64,000 nucleotides of DNA from Pseudomonas gingeri (GCF_013385635.1 NZ_JACAPR010000007.1:217427-281426); one strand, 5' to 3'; shown: positions 19,391 to 29,872, numbered from the stretch's first letter. Numbers and translations are program-made. Notes: a model not told the origin generated them from the letters alone.

Positions 19391-20818
19391 GTGGCTGTCA
19401 AAAACTATAACGACATGGTGTCAATGTTGCGCTCCGGACTGCTGGACGGCCAGGGCCTCAAGTACAAGCGCATCAGTGATGTGATCGAGCGGGGCATCGA
19501 AGAAGGTGTCATTGCACCCGGCACCAAGCTGCCGCCCCATCGGCGCCTGTCCGACCAACTGGGTGTGACGGTGGCTACCGTCAGTCGCGCCTATGGTGAG
19601 CTGGAACGCCTGGGGCGGGTGGTGGCGCGGATCGGCGACGGCACCTTTGTCCGTGATCGTGCCCGCGAGCAGCAGCGCGACCGTGGTTTTCGCCATCCCA
19701 GCGAGGGCGTCCACGAGTATTTCGACATGAGCCGCAACACGCATATTCCCGGTGCCGAGGCGGAGTGCTTTGCCCGCAGCCTGCAGGCCCTGGCGAGTGA
19801 TCCGCAGGTGATCGCCGCGTTGGCCAATTATGCACCGGAGGTCGGCTTCGAACGGCATCGCCAGGCGGGTGCCCAATGGTTGAGCCATGGCGGGTTTGTC
19901 GCCAGTGCGCAGCAGGTGGTTTGCGTCAACGGCGGCCAGCACGGCTTGCTCAGTGCGTTGCTCGGGTTGTTGAAGTCGGGGGACACGCTGGTCACGGAAA
20001 ATCTGAGCTATCCGGGCCTGATCAGTGCGGCGCGGTTGCTGGGGATTCGCCTGATCGGCGCCGAAATGGATGCCGAGGGGCTGCTGCCGCAGGCGGTCGA
20101 AGAGGCATGCCGCGCTCATCGGATTTCAGCCTTGTACTGCACGCCGACCTTGCAGAACCCGATCGCCAGTGTGCAATCGTCCGAGCGACGCCAGGCGCTG
20201 GTCGAGGTCTGTCGTCGGCACAACCTGCTGATTATCGAAGATGAGACCCATGGTGTGCTGGTCCAGGACCGGCCGGAGCCGCTGAGCTTCTTCGCCCCGG
20301 AGCGCACTATCCTGATCGGCAGCCTGAGCAAGGCGGTGGCCGCCGGACTGCGGGTCGGCTATGTGCATGGGCCGCAGGCGCTGATCGGGCGACTGGCCGG
20401 TGGCCTGCGTGCCAGTTGCTGGATGGCGACGCCATTGATGCACGAACTGGCGGCACAATGGATCGAAGACGGCGATGCCCAGGCGCTGCTGGCGCGGCAG
20501 GTGCTGGAGGTCAGTCGGCGCAAGGCGCTGGTCGAGGGGTTGCTGGCCGGGCTGGAGTATCGCACTCACCGCAATAGCCCGCATTTCTGGATCAGCGTCC
20601 CGCAATCCCTGCGCGCCTCGGAAGTGGAGTCGGCACTCAAGGAGCGGGGTTACCTGATCGCCACGGCGGAGGTCTTTGCCGTTGGCCATAGCGCGGCGGC
20701 GCAGTGCGTGCGAGCCAGTGTGTGCAACACCACGGGGGACGACCGGCAGTTGCAGGCCGGGTTCGAAACCCTGGCCCAGGTGCTGGGGCAGGAACAGGTG
20801 TCTGGCAAGGTTATTTGA
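19391..20818 (+). CDS. MocR-type PLP-dependent regulator
   Basis: A 475-residue fusion of a GntR winged helix (residues 15-80, with [20 protein letters not shown]) and a fold-type I aminotransferase domain (about 115-470). The PLP lysine lies in the [18 protein letters not shown] segment (about 315), and EDETHGVL holds the conserved Asp region. Such proteins are transcription factors using PLP as cofactor. The GTG at 19391, with GAGG upstream, is preferred over an upstream TTG that lacks a ribosome site. Divergent transcription from the EamA exporter is the usual arrangement for its target. The end overlaps ppsR by 8 bases on the opposite strand. Confidence 0.88.
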   Translation: MAVKNYNDMVSMLRSGLLDGQGLKYKRISDVIERGIEEGVIAPGTKLPPHRRLSDQLGVTVATVSRAYGELERLGRVVARIGDGTFVRDRAREQQRDRGFRHPSEGVHEYFDMSRNTHIPGAEAECFARSLQALASDPQVIAALANYAPEVGFERHRQAGAQWLSHGGFVASAQQVVCVNGGQHGLLSALLGLLKSGDTLVTENLSYPGLISAARLLGIRLIGAEMDAEGLLPQAVEEACRAHRISALYCTPTLQNPIASVQSSERRQALVEVCRRHNLLIIEDETHGVLVQDRPEPLSFFAPERTILIGSLSKAVAAGLRVGYVHGPQALIGRLAGGLRASCWMATPLMHELAAQWIEDGDAQALLARQVLEVSRRKALVEGLLAGLEYRTHRNSPHFWISVPQSLRASEVESALKERGYLIATAEVFAVGHSAAAQCVRASVCNTTGDDRQLQAGFETLAQVLGQEQVSGKVI

Positions 20819-21635
20819 AGCGCCGCTCCACGCCTTTTTCCACGAGGATCTTCGCCGAGATCTCTTCCACGGAAAAATGCGTGGAATTGATATGCGGGAT
20901 ATTTTCCCGGCGGAACAGGTTTTCCACTTCGCGCACTTCGAATTCGCACTGGGCGTAGCTCGAATAGCGGCTGTTGGGCTTGCGTTCGTTGCGGATCGCG
21001 GTCAGGCGGTCCGGGTCGATGGTCAGGCCGAACAGCTTGTGCTGGTGAGCGCGCAGGGCGGCCGGCAGTTGCAGGCGCTCCATGTCGTCCTCGGTCAGCG
21101 GGTAGTTGGCCGCGCGGATACCGAATTGCATCGCCATGTACAGGCAGGTCGGGGTCTTGCCGCAGCGCGACACGCCCACCAGGATCAGGTCGGCCTTGTC
21201 GTAGTAGTGGGTGCGGGCGCCGTCGTCGTTGTCGAGGGCGAAGTTCACCGCCTCGATGCGTTCCATGTAGTTGGAGTTGCCGCCGATGGAATGCGACTTG
21301 CCCACCGAGTAGGACGAGTGCTCGCTCAGTTCCTGCTCCAGCGGGGCGAGAAAGGTGGAAAAGATGTCGATCATGAAACCATTGGACGTTGCGAGGATCT
21401 CACGAATGTCCTGGTTGACGATGGTATCGAAGATGATCGGGCGAAATCCGTCCATTTCGGCGGCCTTGTTGATTTTCTGGACCATGGCCCGGGCTTTTTC
21501 AACGCTGTCGATATAAGGCTGCGTGGATTTGGCGAATGTGATGTTTTCGAATTGCGCCAACAGGCTTTGACCCAGGGTTTCGGCGGTGATGCCGGTGCCA
21601 TCGGAGATAAAGAAAGCAGATCGTTTCATTTGCAC
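20811..21635 (-). CDS. ppsR: PpsR, PEP synthase regulatory kinase/pyrophosphorylase
   Basis: A 274-residue DUF299 protein that inactivates PEP synthase by ADP-dependent phosphorylation of a Thr and reactivates it by phosphorolysis. The N-terminal [19 protein letters not shown] and the P-loop-like [15 protein letters not shown] (about 150-164) are diagnostic. It is divergent from its target ppsA with about 170 bases between them, allowing shared control. Confidence 0.96.
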   Translation of the reverse strand: MQMKRSAFFISDGTGITAETLGQSLLAQFENITFAKSTQPYIDSVEKARAMVQKINKAAEMDGFRPIIFDTIVNQDIREILATSNGFMIDIFSTFLAPLEQELSEHSSYSVGKSHSIGGNSNYMERIEAVNFALDNDDGARTHYYDKADLILVGVSRCGKTPTCLYMAMQFGIRAANYPLTEDDMERLQLPAALRAHQHKLFGLTIDPDRLTAIRNERKPNSRYSSYAQCEFEVREVENLFRRENIPHINSTHFSVEEISAKILVEKGVERRFK

Positions 21636-21805
21636 CTTGGGCCTTAAGCTGATGACGATTCTTGGATATGATAGGCGCGATTTGCCAGTCTGGAATGGCT
21701 GGCATTCTCACTTATTTTCCAGGTCCAGGCCACATGGCGGATCAACCTGCCCATTAGAGCAGACCGCTCCTGAGCTTTTCCAACACAGTTAGTGGAGAGA
21801 TCACC

Positions 21806-24181
21806 TTGGTAGAGTACGTAGTTTCCCTCGATAAGCTCGGCGTCCATGATGTAGAGCACGTAGGGGGCAAGAACGCATCCCTGGGCGAGATGATCAGTAA
21901 CCTCGCGGGCGCCGGTGTGTCGGTCCCCGGCGGCTTTGCCACTACGGCTCAGGCGTATCGTGATTTTCTCGAACTCAGTGGCCTGAACGACCAGATCCAC
22001 GCGGCGCTGGATGCGCTGGATGTGGACGACGTCAATGCCCTGGCGAAAACCGGCGCGCAGATCCGCCAGTGGATCATGGAGGCCGAGTTCCCCGAGAAGC
22101 TCAACGCCGAGATCCGTACCGCCTTCGCCACGCTGTCGGCGGGCAACCCGGACATGGCCGTGGCCGTGCGTTCCTCGGCCACCGCCGAAGACCTGCCGGA
22201 CGCGTCCTTCGCCGGCCAGCAGGAAACCTTCCTGAACATCCGCGGCGTGGAAAACGTCATTCGTGCGGCCAAGGAAGTATTCGCCTCGTTGTTCAACGAC
22301 CGTGCGATTTCCTACCGCGTGCACCAGGGCTTCGACCACAAGCTGGTGGCCCTGTCCGCCGGTGTGCAGCGCATGGTGCGTTCGGAAACCGGAACCGCCG
22401 GTGTGATGTTCACCCTCGACACCGAGTCGGGCTTCCGTGACGTGGTGTTCATTACCGGCGCCTACGGCCTGGGTGAAACCGTGGTCCAGGGCGCGGTGAA
22501 CCCGGACGAGTTCTACGTCCACAAGGGCACCCTCGAAGCCGGTCGTCCGGCCATCCTGCGCCGCAACCTGGGCAGCAAGGCGATCAAGATGATCTACGGC
22601 GACGAGGCCAAGGCCGGTCGCTCGGTCAAGACCGTCGATGTCGACAAGGCCGACCGCGCGCGTTTCTGCCTGAGCGATGCCGAAGTCAGCGAGCTGGCCA
22701 AGCAGGCGATGATCATCGAGAAGCACTACAAGTGCCCGATGGACATCGAGTGGGCCAAGGACGGTGACGACGGCAAGCTGTACATCGTCCAGGCCCGTCC
22801 GGAAACCGTGAAGAGCCGTACCCAGGCCAACGTCATGGAGCGCTACCTGCTCAAGGAAACCGGCACCGTGCTGGTGGAAGGCCGTGCCATCGGCCAGCGC
22901 ATCGGCGCCGGCAAGGTGCGGATCATCAAGGACGTCTCCGAGATGGACAAGGTCCAGGCCGGTGACGTGCTGGTCTCCGACATGACCGACCCGGACTGGG
23001 AACCGGTGATGAAGCGCGCCAGCGCCATCGTCACCAACCGTGGCGGGCGTACCTGTCACGCGGCGATCATCGCCCGTGAGCTGGGGATTCCCGCGGTCGT
23101 GGGTTGCGGCAATGCCACCGAACTGTTGAAAGACGGCCAGGGCGTGACCGTTTCCTGTGCCGAAGGCGATACCGGTTATATCTTCGAAGGCGAACTGGGC
23201 TTCGATATCAAGAAGAACTCCGTCGATGCCATGCCGGAGCTGCCGTTCAAGATCATGATGAACGTCGGCAACCCGGATCGTGCCTTCGACTTCGCGCAGT
23301 TGCCGAATGCCGGTGTGGGCCTGGCCCGCCTGGAGTTCATCATCAACCGCATGATCGGCGTGCACCCCAAGGCGCTGCTGAACTACGCCGGGCTGCCCCT
23401 GGAAATCAAGGAAAGTGTCGACAAGCGCATTGCCGGCTACGACGATCCGGTCGGCTTCTATGTCGAGAAGCTGGTCGAAGGCATCAGCACCCTGGCCGCC
23501 GCGTTCTGGCCGAAAAAGGTCATCGTGCGCCTGTCGGACTTCAAGTCCAACGAATATGCCAACCTGATCGGCGGCAAGCTCTACGAACCGGAAGAAGAAA
23601 ACCCGATGCTGGGCTTCCGCGGTGCCTCGCGCTACATCAGCGAGTCGTTCCGCGATTGCTTCGAACTCGAGTGCCGTGCGCTCAAGCGCGTGCGCAATGA
23701 AATGGGCCTGACCAACGTCGAGATCATGGTGCCGTTCGTCCGTACCCTCGGCGAAGCTAGCCAGGTGGTCGATCTGCTGGCCGCCAACGGCCTGGCCCGC
23801 GGCCAGGACGGCCTGCGCGTGATCATGATGTGCGAACTGCCGTCCAACGCGATCCTGGCCGATGAGTTCCTCGAGTATTTCGACGGTTTTTCCATCGGTT
23901 CCAACGACCTGACCCAGCTGACCCTGGGCCTGGACCGCGATTCCGGGATCATCGCGCACCTGTTCGACGAGCGAAATCCCGCGGTCAAGAAGCTGCTGTC
24001 CAACGCCATCCAGGCGTGCAACAAGGCCGGCAAGTACATCGGCATCTGCGGCCAGGGGCCTTCCGATCACCCGGACCTGGCGCGCTGGTTGATGGAGCAG
24101 GGCATCGAAAGCGTGTCCCTGAACCCCGATAGCGTGCTGGAAACCTGGTTCTTCCTGGCTGAAGGCCAGGCCCAGGCCTGA
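21806..24181 (+). CDS. ppsA: PpsA, phosphoenolpyruvate synthase
   Basis: A 791-residue enzyme that makes PEP from pyruvate and ATP for gluconeogenesis. It has an N-terminal ATP-grasp domain, a central phosphohistidine domain with [16 protein letters not shown] (His418 catalytic, Thr416 the expected PpsR target), and a C-terminal PEP/pyruvate barrel ending with [11 protein letters not shown] (active-site Cys). The start is a TTG placed just after GGAGAG; no better ATG is available and the [13 protein letters not shown]-terminus fits the family. A strong terminator follows. The gene fits the propionate and methylcitrate genes upstream, since growth on propionate yields pyruvate and needs gluconeogenesis. 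Confidence 0.97.
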   Translation: MVEYVVSLDKLGVHDVEHVGGKNASLGEMISNLAGAGVSVPGGFATTAQAYRDFLELSGLNDQIHAALDALDVDDVNALAKTGAQIRQWIMEAEFPEKLNAEIRTAFATLSAGNPDMAVAVRSSATAEDLPDASFAGQQETFLNIRGVENVIRAAKEVFASLFNDRAISYRVHQGFDHKLVALSAGVQRMVRSETGTAGVMFTLDTESGFRDVVFITGAYGLGETVVQGAVNPDEFYVHKGTLEAGRPAILRRNLGSKAIKMIYGDEAKAGRSVKTVDVDKADRARFCLSDAEVSELAKQAMIIEKHYKCPMDIEWAKDGDDGKLYIVQARPETVKSRTQANVMERYLLKETGTVLVEGRAIGQRIGAGKVRIIKDVSEMDKVQAGDVLVSDMTDPDWEPVMKRASAIVTNRGGRTCHAAIIARELGIPAVVGCGNATELLKDGQGVTVSCAEGDTGYIFEGELGFDIKKNSVDAMPELPFKIMMNVGNPDRAFDFAQLPNAGVGLARLEFIINRMIGVHPKALLNYAGLPLEIKESVDKRIAGYDDPVGFYVEKLVEGISTLAAAFWPKKVIVRLSDFKSNEYANLIGGKLYEPEEENPMLGFRGASRYISESFRDCFELECRALKRVRNEMGLTNVEIMVPFVRTLGEASQVVDLLAANGLARGQDGLRVIMMCELPSNAILADEFLEYFDGFSIGSNDLTQLTLGLDRDSGIIAHLFDERNPAVKKLLSNAIQACNKAGKYIGICGQGPSDHPDLARWLMEQGIESVSLNPDSVLETWFFLAEGQAQA

Positions 24182-24194
24182 TTCACGTGAAATG

Positions 24195-24230
24195 AAATGC
24201 CTGCCGGCTTTTGAGCCGGCAGGCATTTTT
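24195..24230 (+). terminator. intrinsic terminator of ppsA
   Basis: AAATGCCTGCCGGCT and AGCCGGCAGGCATTTTT form a 14-base-pair stem with a T run. Confidence 0.93.
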
Positions 24231-24285
24231 GTGTGTATATAGGGCGAAGCCAGACAGGAGTCGCCCTTTTTTGTGCAAGAGCATT

Positions 24286-25275
24286 ATGCAAAGCAGCAGC
24301 AATCTTTTTCCGGTGGCTTTGCTCAGCGCCGAGCGTCGTGGCGATCTGAGCGAAGACGTCTATCGTTTGAAACCGGGCAACAGTCCCGATGGCACGGTCG
24401 AACTGGCGGTCACCCGCCTGGGCCTGGCCGATGAGCCCGAAGTGCGTGGCGTGCCGGTCATTCTCCTGCATGGCAGTTTTTCCAACCGACGTTTCTGGTA
24501 TTCCCCCAAGGGCATCGGCCTGGGCGCCTATCTGGCGCGTGCCGGGTTCGATGTGTGGATCGCGGAAATGCGCGGTCATGGGTTGTCCGTACGCAATCAG
24601 GACTATCGCAATAACCGCGTGGCCGATTACGCGCGCTACGATCTGCCGGCCCTCGGCGCCTTTGTCCGCGAGCAGAGCGGGCAGGTTCCCCACTGGATCG
24701 GCCATTCCCTGGGCGGCACGACCCTGGCGGCGGCTCTCGGCGGTCAGTACCTGGGGGCGCCGGCGGCGGCTTCAGTAGCGCTTTTCGGCTGCCAGGTCAG
24801 TCGTACCTATTGGCCGTTGAAGATTCCACCGGTGGAGTGGAGCGGGCGTTTGCTGCTCAAGCGCTTCGCCCACCTGTCCGGTTCGCGGCTCAAGCGGGGC
24901 CCGGAAGACGAGCCGATCGGCCTGGCCCTGGAAAGCATGCGCTGGCACGGTCTGTTCGGGCGTTTCGGCGACAAGGACCGCAATTGGTGGGATGGCCTGG
25001 CGGAAGTCGACGTACCAGTGCTGGCGGTGAGTGCCGCCGGTGATCACCAGGATCCGGACTGGGCCTGCCGCAAGCTGTTCGAGCAGATCGGCTCGCCACT
25101 CAAGCGCTTTATCTGCCTGGGGCGCAAGGCCGGATTCGGCTCGGATTTCGGTCATGTCGAGATGCTGGTCAGCAAGCCGGCGCAAGCCGAAGTCTGGCCG
25201 CTGGTGGCCGACTGGCTGGGTGATCAGGCGTCTTTTCTGCAGCCTGAGTCAGCCGAGGTTCAGCAAGCGCTCTAA
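24286..25275 (+). CDS. alpha/beta-hydrolase (EstX-like)
   Basis: A 329-residue alpha/beta hydrolase. The nucleophile elbow is GHSLGGT (about residue 145), the oxyanion region is HGSFSNRRFW (about 62-71), and FGSDFGHVEML near 285 supplies the catalytic His. The substrate is unknown; the homologous position in P. aeruginosa (next to ppsA) carries a probable esterase/lipase. ATG 24286 is taken as the start; the in-frame stretch upstream lies in the ppsA terminator. Confidence 0.85.
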   Translation: MQSSSNLFPVALLSAERRGDLSEDVYRLKPGNSPDGTVELAVTRLGLADEPEVRGVPVILLHGSFSNRRFWYSPKGIGLGAYLARAGFDVWIAEMRGHGLSVRNQDYRNNRVADYARYDLPALGAFVREQSGQVPHWIGHSLGGTTLAAALGGQYLGAPAAASVALFGCQVSRTYWPLKIPPVEWSGRLLLKRFAHLSGSRLKRGPEDEPIGLALESMRWHGLFGRFGDKDRNWWDGLAEVDVPVLAVSAAGDHQDPDWACRKLFEQIGSPLKRFICLGRKAGFGSDFGHVEMLVSKPAQAEVWPLVADWLGDQASFLQPESAEVQQAL

Positions 25276-25434
25276 GAAGGGCATTCCGCTTCGAAGTGGT
25301 AGCGGCTAAGATATGACGCATTGAGCGTTTCTGGTCATTGTCTAAACATTCGCCCGGGCGGAGCGTTTCTTCAAGCAAGCCGCCCTGGATTGTCGGTACA
25401 CCGATCGTGTTCTCTCACCTACAGGAGTTTATCC

Positions 25435-25926
25435 ATGAACCATTACGTCACTCCCGACCTGTGCGATGCCTATCCGGAGCTGGTGCAGGTGCTTGAACCG
25501 ATGTTCAGCAACTTTGGTGGTCGAGACTCCTTTGGTGGCGAGATCGTGACCATCAAGTGCTTCGAGGACAACTCCCTGGTCAAGGATCAGGTCGAGCTCA
25601 AGGGCGCCGGCAAGGTGCTGGTGGTGGACGGTGGTGGTTCGCTGCGGCGGGCCTTGCTCGGCGACCTGCTCGCCGAAAAGGCCGCGAAGAACGGCTGGGA
25701 AGGGTTGGTGATCTACGGCTGTATCCGCGATGTCGACGTGATCGCGCAAACCGACCTGGGCGTGCAGGCCCTGGCCAGCCACCCGATGAAGACCGACAAG
25801 CGCGGCATCGGTGACCTGAACGTGCCCGTGACCTTTGCCGGCGTCACTTTCCGCCCGGGTGAATATGTCTATGCGGACAACAACGGGGTGATCGTCTCGC
25901 CCAGCCCGTTGCAGATGCCTGAGTAA
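25435..25926 (+). CDS. rraA: RraA, regulator of RNase E activity
   Basis: A 163-residue protein with the RraA fold: [21 protein letters not shown] [14 protein letters not shown] (about 62-75) and [10 protein letters not shown] (about 95-104). In E. coli RraA binds RNase E and inhibits mRNA decay; related proteins are also HMG/CHA aldolases with a similar Arg-Asp motif, so an aldolase role is possible. AGGAG is correctly spaced before ATG 25435; the longer in-frame version is rejected. Confidence 0.92.
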   Translation: MNHYVTPDLCDAYPELVQVLEPMFSNFGGRDSFGGEIVTIKCFEDNSLVKDQVELKGAGKVLVVDGGGSLRRALLGDLLAEKAAKNGWEGLVIYGCIRDVDVIAQTDLGVQALASHPMKTDKRGIGDLNVPVTFAGVTFRPGEYVYADNNGVIVSPSPLQMPE

Positions 25927-25955
25927 TTTTTCGAAATAAAATCACAGGGGTAAGG

Positions 25956-26951
25956 ATGTTCGAGGAAGACAACGCGCAATGGGGGCTGGTCCATGCCCTG
26001 GTTCTCGATGGAAAGGGTGGTGCGCGCTCGATTGCTCGGACGGAGCTGGACGATCTGCAATTGCGGCCCGAGGAAAGTCTCTGGTTGCACTGGGATCGCA
26101 GCCATCCGCAAACCCGTACCTGGTTGCGTGCCTCCAGTGGCCTGAGCGAATTCAGCTGCGACCTGCTGCTGGAGGAAAACACCCGCCCACGCCTGCTGCC
26201 GTTGCCGGAGAGTGAATTGCTGCTGTTTTTGCGCGGCGTCAACCTCAACCCCGGTGCCGAGCCCGAGGACATGGTCTCGGTGCGGATCTTCGCCTCGGCC
26301 CAGCGGGTGATTTCCCTGCGCTTGCGACCCTTGCGCGCGACCGATGAGCTGCTGGTCCGGCTGGAGGAGGGCAAGGGGCCGAAAACCGCCTCGGAACTGA
26401 TCCTCTACATGGCGCAATACCTGACGCTGAAAGTCCAGGATCTGGTCAGCGACCTCTCGGAAGTGGTCGATGACGAGGAAGAAAAAATAGATGCCGACGA
26501 ACGGTATAGTCCCGAACATGGGGCGATTGTGCAGATACGTCGTCGAGCTGCCGGGCTGAAACGTTTCCTGGCCCCGCAGCGGGATATCTTCGGCCAGCTG
26601 ACGCGTATCAAGTTGCCCTGGTTTGCCGGTGATGACGCCGATTACTGGAACGAACTGAACAACAGCCTGACCCGCTATCTCGAGGAGCTCGAATTGACCC
26701 GGGAGCGCGTGGGGCTTGTGCTGGAGGCCGAGGACCGGCGTCTGAGCGTGCGCATGAACAAGACCATGTATCGCTTCGGGATCATCACCGGGATCTTCCT
26801 GCCCATGAGCTTTCTCACCGGTTTGCTGGGGATCAATGTCGGTGGGATTCCCTGGTCCCAGGACCCCTATGGATTTGCCATCGCCTGCCTGTTGATCGTC
26901 GCCGTGGCGCTCGGGCAATGGTGGTTGTTTCGTCGTTTGCGCTGGCTGTGA
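25956..26951 (+). CDS. cmaX: CorA/ZntB-family metal transporter (CmaX)
   Basis: A 331-residue CorA-superfamily protein: a long soluble N-terminal funnel domain (1-265) then two membrane helices near the C-terminus (about 270-325). The pore motif between them reads GINVGGIPW, a GxN variant closer to ZntB than to classical magnesium CorA (GMN). Zinc or other divalent metal transport is likely. The name follows the syntenic P. aeruginosa gene upstream of crfX-cmpX-sigX-oprF. Confidence 0.88.
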   Translation: MFEEDNAQWGLVHALVLDGKGGARSIARTELDDLQLRPEESLWLHWDRSHPQTRTWLRASSGLSEFSCDLLLEENTRPRLLPLPESELLLFLRGVNLNPGAEPEDMVSVRIFASAQRVISLRLRPLRATDELLVRLEEGKGPKTASELILYMAQYLTLKVQDLVSDLSEVVDDEEEKIDADERYSPEHGAIVQIRRRAAGLKRFLAPQRDIFGQLTRIKLPWFAGDDADYWNELNNSLTRYLEELELTRERVGLVLEAEDRRLSVRMNKTMYRFGIITGIFLPMSFLTGLLGINVGGIPWSQDPYGFAIACLLIVAVALGQWWLFRRLRWL

Positions 26952-27015
26952 AACATGTTTGATGTGACCCGGAAAATTCTGACCGCGTCTTTCCAAGACA
27001 TTCCGAGAGGTGCGT

Positions 27016-27261
27016 ATGCACGATCCGTTTGAACAGTCTCTGCGCGACATGCTCAAGGCCTCGCCGTCCACCCGTGACGACGATGCGTGCCTGGGGCGTG
27101 TCCTGAAAACCGCCAACCGCCAGGTCGGCGCGGGTGATCTCTTCAGTCTGCTGGGGCGTTGGCTGCAAGCGCTGATGATTGCCCTGAACAATGGATCGGC
27201 CCATGTCATGCCGGTTTCTCGTCGTACCCCTACTGCTCGCTCTGCGGATAAGGCTGATTGA
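27016..27261 (+). CDS. crfX: CrfX, small conserved protein
   Basis: An 81-residue protein of unknown function at the conserved crfX position between cmaX and cmpX. It begins MHDPFEQSLRDMLKASPS, has one moderately hydrophobic stretch (LLGRWLQALMIALN, about 46-59) and no known domain. GAGAGG stands 8 bases before the ATG. Its stop is 2 bases before the cmpX ATG, so the two are translationally linked. Confidence 0.82.
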   Translation: MHDPFEQSLRDMLKASPSTRDDDACLGRVLKTANRQVGAGDLFSLLGRWLQALMIALNNGSAHVMPVSRRTPTARSADKAD

Positions 27262-27263
27262 AT

Positions 27264-28088
27264 ATGGAACTTGATCTCTGGACTCGGAGTCTGGTGGCGG
27301 CGATGACAGCGTTGTGGACGAAGGTTGCGAACTTCATTCCGAACCTGTTTGGCGCCCTGGTCGTGGTGCTGTTGGGTTTCGTGGTGGCCAAGCTGCTCGA
27401 TACCCTGCTGTCCAAATTGCTTGCCAAACTGGGGCTGGATCGCCTCATGGGGGGCACCGGGCTGACCAAGTTGTTGAGTCGCGCGGGCATCCAGGTACCG
27501 ATCTCGACCCTGATCGGCAAGATTGTCTATTGGTTCATTTTGCTGATTTTCCTGGTTTCTGCCGCCGAATCCCTTGGACTTGAGCGAGTTTCGGCTACGC
27601 TCGACATGCTGGCGCTGTATTTGCCGAAGGTATTCGGTGCGGCCCTGGTGCTGCTGGTGGGGGTATTGCTGGCGCAACTGGTCAATGGCCTGGTGCGCGG
27701 TGCCGCCGAAGGCGTGGGCCTGGACTACGCCAGTGGCCTGGGGCGGGTTGCCCAGGGGCTGGTGGTGATCATCAGCATTTCGGTGGCGATCAGCCAGTTG
27801 GAGGTCAAGACCGACCTGCTGAACCATGTGATCGTGATTGTGCTGATTACCGTTGGTCTGGCCGTTGCCTTGGCCATGGGCCTGGGCAGTCGGGAGATCG
27901 CCGGGCAGATTCTTGCGGGAATCTATGTGCGTGAGTTGTATCAGGTTGGGCAACAAGTGCGAGTTGGCGAGGTCGAAGGCCAGATCGAAGAGATCGGCAC
28001 GGTTAAAACCACATTGCTGACCGATGAGGGTGAGCTAGTCTCTCTCTCCAATCGGATCCTGCTGGAACAGCATGTGAGTAGCCGCTAA
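27264..28088 (+). CDS. cmpX: CmpX, MscS-type mechanosensitive channel-like protein
   Basis: A 274-residue inner-membrane protein with about five hydrophobic helices (for example LFGALVVVLLGFVVAKLL at about 28-45) and a C-terminal beta-type MscS segment (YQVGQQVRVGEVEGQIEEIG near 230-250). It is homologous to CmpX, which in P. aeruginosa affects SigX activity and membrane properties. The ATG at 27264 is used rather than the in-frame TTG two codons earlier. It is directly upstream of sigX, separated by 90 bases with a hairpin. Confidence 0.9.
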   Translation: MELDLWTRSLVAAMTALWTKVANFIPNLFGALVVVLLGFVVAKLLDTLLSKLLAKLGLDRLMGGTGLTKLLSRAGIQVPISTLIGKIVYWFILLIFLVSAAESLGLERVSATLDMLALYLPKVFGAALVLLVGVLLAQLVNGLVRGAAEGVGLDYASGLGRVAQGLVVIISISVAISQLEVKTDLLNHVIVIVLITVGLAVALAMGLGSREIAGQILAGIYVRELYQVGQQVRVGEVEGQIEEIGTVKTTLLTDEGELVSLSNRILLEQHVSSR

Positions 28089-28112
28089 TCCGGCAAACCC
28101 TGCTAATGTATG

Positions 28113-28148
28113 CCGCCGCAAAAAGCCCGCAAGCCTGGGCTGCGGCGG
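28113..28148 (+). promoter_or_regulatory. hairpin between cmpX and sigX
   Basis: CCGCCGCA pairs with TGCGGCGG around an inner AGCCC/GGGCT stem. There is no T run, so it may be a weak terminator or a processing site that separates cmpX from sigX expression. Confidence 0.5.
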
Positions 28149-28178
28149 ACATTGACCTGACTGTCGGCACGACTCGTT

Positions 28179-28769
28179 TTGAATAAAACCCAATCGCTAT
28201 CCATGCGCTACGACCCCCGCGAGCTCTCCGATGAGGAGCTTGTTGCGCGTTCGCATGCGGAGCTTTTTCACGTGACGCGCGCCTACGAAGAGTTGATGCG
28301 TCGCTATCAACGAACTTTGTTCAGCGTTTGTTCAAGGTATTTAGGGAACGATCGTGATGCTGACGATGTCTGTCAGGAAGTGATGTTGAAGGTGTTGTAT
28401 GGCCTCAAGAACTTTGAGGGTAAATCGAAGTTCAAGACATGGCTCTATAGCATCACGTACAACGAGTGCATTACGCAGTATCGCAAAGAACGGCGAAAGC
28501 GTCGCTTGATGGACGCCTTGAGTCTGGATCCGCTTGAGGAGGCGTCTGAAGAGAAGGCGCCGGTACCTGAGGAAAAGGCCGGACTTGATCGCTGGTTGGT
28601 GCATGTGAACCCGATCGACCGGGAAATCCTGGTGCTACGTTTTGTCGCAGAGCTGGAGTTTCAGGAGATCGCGGACATCATGCATATGGGTTTGAGTGCT
28701 ACGAAAATGCGCTACAAAAGGGCTCTAGATAAATTGCGTGAGAAATTTGCGGGTATTGCTGAAACTTAG
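28179..28769 (+). CDS. sigX: SigX, ECF sigma factor
   Basis: A 196-residue ECF sigma factor with region 2 (RYLGNDRDADDVCQEV, then FEGKSKFKTWLYSI) and region 4 (NPIDREILVLRFVAELEFQE with the HTH around LSATKMRYKRALDKL). No anti-sigma gene is adjacent, as known for sigX. SigX controls oprF, fatty acid synthesis and envelope stress genes. The start is a TTG giving MNKTQSLSMRYDPRELS, the usual SigX N-terminus; an ATG eight codons later is the alternative. Confidence 0.95.
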   Translation: MNKTQSLSMRYDPRELSDEELVARSHAELFHVTRAYEELMRRYQRTLFSVCSRYLGNDRDADDVCQEVMLKVLYGLKNFEGKSKFKTWLYSITYNECITQYRKERRKRRLMDALSLDPLEEASEEKAPVPEEKAGLDRWLVHVNPIDREILVLRFVAELEFQEIADIMHMGLSATKMRYKRALDKLREKFAGIAET

Positions 28770-28825
28770 TTCAACGCAAATATCTCTTACGTTCAGGCAA
28801 GTTCTGCTAGACTTGTCGCCGAGTT

Positions 28826-28843
28826 GTCCCCCGGTTTGGGGAC
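28826..28843 (+). promoter_or_regulatory. leader hairpin of oprF
   Basis: GTCCCC-CGGTTT-GGGGAC is a perfect 6-base-pair stem with a hexaloop, 32 bases before the oprF ATG. It could protect the abundant oprF mRNA at its 5' end. Confidence 0.45.
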
Positions 28844-28875
28844 TGATTCACAATCACCAGATGGGGATTTAACGG

Positions 28876-29856
28876 ATGAAACTGAAAAACACCTTGGGCG
28901 TTGCCGTTGGTACACTTGTTGCCGCAACTTCGTTCGGCGCTCTGGCACAAGGCCAAGGCGCAGTCGAGGGTGAGCTGTTCTACAGCAAGAAGTTCAACGA
29001 CAGCGTCAACCACGTAGAAGACGGCCGTAGCCCAGGCGCTTCGATCGGCTACTTCATCACCGACGACGTTTCGGTCAATGCCACCTACGGCAAACTGGAC
29101 TACACCCGTTCGAACGACGGCACTGGCAACCAGAAGATCCGTGGTGATCAGTTCGGTCTGAAAAGCCAGTACCACTTCGGTACCGTTGGCGATGCCATCC
29201 GTCCATACGTTGAAGGTGGCGTTGCTCACGGCAGCCAGACCAACGTTGCTGCTGACGGCCACACCGGTCGCGACCAGTCGACTTTCCTGACCACCGGCGC
29301 TGGCGCCAAGTGGTACATCACCGACAACCTGTACGCTCGTGCCGGCGTTGAAGCTGACTACAAGCTGGACAACGGCAAGTGGGACTACCAGGCTCTGGTT
29401 GGCCTGGGCGTGAACTTCGGTGGTAGCGGCGGCAAGGTTGCTCCAGCACCTGCTCCAGCGCCAGTTGCCGAAGAGCCAGCACCGGTTGCAGAAGCTCCAG
29501 TGGCTGAAGTGGTCAAGGTTGAGCTGGACGTGAAATTCGACTTCGACAAGTCGGTAGTCAAGCCTAACAGCTACGGCGACGTGAAAAACCTCGCTGACTT
29601 CATGAAGCAATACCCAGCTACCAACGTTGAAGTTGCCGGTCACACCGACAGCGTCGGTCCGGACAAGTACAACCAGAAGCTGTCGCAGCGTCGTGCTGAT
29701 GCTGTCAAGCAAGTACTGGTCAAGGACGGCGTTAATCCAGGCCGCATCACTGCAGTGGGTTACGGCGAATCCCGCCCAGTGGCTGACAACGCCACTGAAG
29801 CTGGTCGTGCTGTCAACCGTCGCGTAGAAGCTGCTGTTGAAGCCCAAGCTAAGTAA
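28876..29856 (+). CDS. oprF: OprF, major outer-membrane porin
   Basis: A 326-residue OmpA-family protein: signal peptide (1-24, ending FGALAQ), an N-terminal eight-stranded barrel (about 25-185), a Pro/Ala hinge (PAPAPAPVAEEPAPVAEAP, about 192-210), and a C-terminal peptidoglycan-binding OmpA domain with GHTDSVGPDKYN and the LSQRRADAV stretch. It is the main structural and slow porin of Pseudomonas. Codons are strongly biased toward the highly expressed set, unlike its neighbours. It lies 106 bases downstream of sigX, its known regulator, and ends at a strong terminator. Confidence 0.98.
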   Translation: MKLKNTLGVAVGTLVAATSFGALAQGQGAVEGELFYSKKFNDSVNHVEDGRSPGASIGYFITDDVSVNATYGKLDYTRSNDGTGNQKIRGDQFGLKSQYHFGTVGDAIRPYVEGGVAHGSQTNVAADGHTGRDQSTFLTTGAGAKWYITDNLYARAGVEADYKLDNGKWDYQALVGLGVNFGGSGGKVAPAPAPAPVAEEPAPVAEAPVAEVVKVELDVKFDFDKSVVKPNSYGDVKNLADFMKQYPATNVEVAGHTDSVGPDKYNQKLSQRRADAVKQVLVKDGVNPGRITAVGYGESRPVADNATEAGRAVNRRVEAAVEAQAK

Positions 29857-29872
29857 TTAGCCTGGTCGTACG

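Noticed and set aside
21644..24226. 860-residue minus-strand open frame over ppsA
   Set aside because: Shadow of the conserved ppsA codons; no ribosome site or family motif.
28807..29847. 346-residue minus-strand open frame over oprF
   Set aside because: Produced by the strong codon bias of oprF; no domain, and it opposes a highly expressed gene.
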